From contig JAUXTQ010000038.1 in assembly GCA_030678995.1 (NCBI GenBank), positions 1-64,000 of the forward strand: 64,000 nt of DNA, given 5' to 3'. A program made the position numbers and the translations under genes. Source of the DNA: Caulobacter sp. Lineage in GTDB: Bacteria; Pseudomonadota; Alphaproteobacteria; Caulobacterales; Caulobacteraceae. The notes beneath the pieces were generated by a model. The model searched no databases. It saw only the letters and a list, made by a program, of their open reading frames with translations, and was not told where the DNA came from. Below are positions 63,102 to 64,000 of the stretch, in pieces (the first letter of the stretch is position 1; every line of letters starts with the position of its first letter).

Positions 63102-63918
63102 GGTGCTGTCAGTCTAACGCTAACCCTTCTCCACTAAGGCCCTGGTGGCCAAAGCGGAGGCTGCGTTGAGATCGATTTCCTACAAGCGTCACCGCGTCCC
63201 GCCGGAGGTGACCCGTCATTCGGTCTGGCTGTACTTCCGGTACACCCTGAGCCTTCGGGATGTCGAGGAACTGCTCGCGCAGCGGGGTGTCGAGGTCAGC
63301 TACGAGACCATCCGGTGCTGGACGCTCAAGTTCGGCCGGCAGTTCGCGCACAACCGCAGACGGTCCCGGCCACGGCCGACCGGTTCTTGGCATCTGGCCG
63401 AAATGGTCGTCAAAATTGGCGGCAAGAGGATGTTGCTCTGGCGGGCTGTCGATGACGAGGGCGAGGTTCTGGACATGCTGGTTCAGGAGCGGCGCAACAA
63501 GCGTGCAGCCCTTAGGCTGCTTCGGAAATTGCTGAGGAACCAGGGCGTTCGCCCTGACGCCATCATCACCGACAAGCTGGCCTCGTATCGCGCGGCGGCC
63601 CGGGACTTGGGCCTGACGGATCGCCACCAGCCCGGCGGGATGCGTGAGAACAATCGGGCGGAAAACCCTCACTTGCCGATCCGGCGCCGGGAGCGAAAGC
63701 AGCGGAAGTTCAAGTCAAAAGCGTCGGCTCAGAAGTTCCTGGCCACCCACGCCGCAGTCTACAACGTCTTCAATCTCCAACCCCACCTGATTCGCCGACC
63801 GACCCTCCGCTACCTCCGCGCCAAATCTCACCGGACGTGGGCGGGTGCGACTGCCGCTGCCTGATCAACGAGTTGGGTAGGGGCTATCGCGGCCCGCCGC
63901 GGTTAACCTGACAGGACC
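63102..63918 (+). mobile_element. Nearly full-length IS6-family insertion sequence
   Basis: The left end GGTGCTGTCAGTCTAACG (63102) and right end GGTTAACCTGACAGGACC (63901-63918) are imperfect 18-base inverted repeats around one transposase gene, total 817 bases. The eight bases on either side (ggcgcatg and accctcga) do not match, so no target duplication survives. Its left end truncates an oxygenase gene. The last 82 bases of the window after it show no gene. Confidence 0.85.
63145..63864 (+). CDS. IS6-family transposase, catalytic Asp replaced
   Basis: This 239-residue DDE transposase has an N-terminal helix-turn-helix (TRHSVWLYFRYTLSLRDVEE, YETIRCWTLKFG) and the RNase-H catalytic core. 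The first catalytic Asp of the family motif W-x-x-D-E is Ala85 here (HLAEMVV; codon GCC 63397-63399). The second Asp (AIITDKLASY) and the Glu (ENNRAENPH) are intact. The copy should therefore be unable to transpose. The C-terminus ends in LRYLRAKSHRTWAGATAAA, the segment found in the relic at 10716. GTG 63145 is the start. Confidence 0.9.
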   Translation: MAKAEAALRSISYKRHRVPPEVTRHSVWLYFRYTLSLRDVEELLAQRGVEVSYETIRCWTLKFGRQFAHNRRRSRPRPTGSWHLAEMVVKIGGKRMLLWRAVDDEGEVLDMLVQERRNKRAALRLLRKLLRNQGVRPDAIITDKLASYRAAARDLGLTDRHQPGGMRENNRAENPHLPIRRRERKQRKFKSKASAQKFLATHAAVYNVFNLQPHLIRRPTLRYLRAKSHRTWAGATAAA

Positions 63919-64000
63919 ACCCTCGATGTCATTCTCCCCTTTATGACCCGATGGTCATGTGCTCTAATGAGGCATGAGATCCTTCTCCCTCCCGTTGATG

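Overview
The window is high-GC, densely packed bacterial DNA. Gene content points to an alphaproteobacterium of the order Caulobacterales (Caulobacter/Phenylobacterium-like). The strongest evidence is the che operon at 1.4-10.7 kb, whose order (receptor, STAS, cheY, cheA, cheW, cheR, cheB, cheY, cheD, cheU-like, long response regulator, cheE) is that of the major Caulobacter crescentus chemotaxis locus. This placement is by gene order and sequence motifs; no database search was possible.

Layout. 0-1.2 kb: a hemerythrin-like fragment, an internally deleted IS6-type element and a winged-helix gene. 1.4-10.7 kb: chemosensory operon 1, headed by a soluble protoglobin-coupled receptor. 10.7-16.2 kb: IS6 relics, then a leftward operon of GntR regulator, ABC ATPase, permease and S9 peptidase with a palindromic operator. 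16.5-23 kb: AraC and two TetR regulators plus small stress-type enzymes (isochorismatase-like, DUF1348, rhodanese, GST, DsrE-like, flavin-binding), linked by a repeated ACCGA-N4-TCGGT operator. 23.7-33.3 kb: chemosensory cluster 2, two opposed gene groups around a hybrid CheA and a receptor joining a truncated haemoglobin, two PAS domains and an MCP tail. 33.5-37.8 kb: a helix-turn-helix/BLUF protein, a hybrid kinase and an EAL phosphodiesterase. 37.9-43.9 kb: an S8 autotransporter with an aromatic heptad repeat, a TPR hybrid kinase and a lone receiver. 44-47 kb: small regulators, gene fragments and a spermidine-synthase-like methyltransferase. 47-54.2 kb: a six-gene hyfBCEFGI-like operon whose large subunit lacks [NiFe] ligands. 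54.5-58.7 kb: a 1401-residue secreted repeat protein. 58.8-64 kb: a lasso-peptide-type B2 protease, nucleotidyltransferase and ABC transporter among IS6 relics, then a nearly intact IS6-family element.

How the parts may work together. Both chemosensory systems are headed by soluble globin receptors, of two different globin families, so both probably read oxygen or another haem ligand. Each encodes a plain CheY, a long response regulator with an arginine/proline tail ending in a FliM-like peptide, and a small helical protein with a CheZ-like D-x-x-[GS]-Q motif. With the neighbouring light-type and c-di-GMP genes this suggests a region for motility and lifestyle control. The IS6 relics mark many of the joints between core and accessory blocks.
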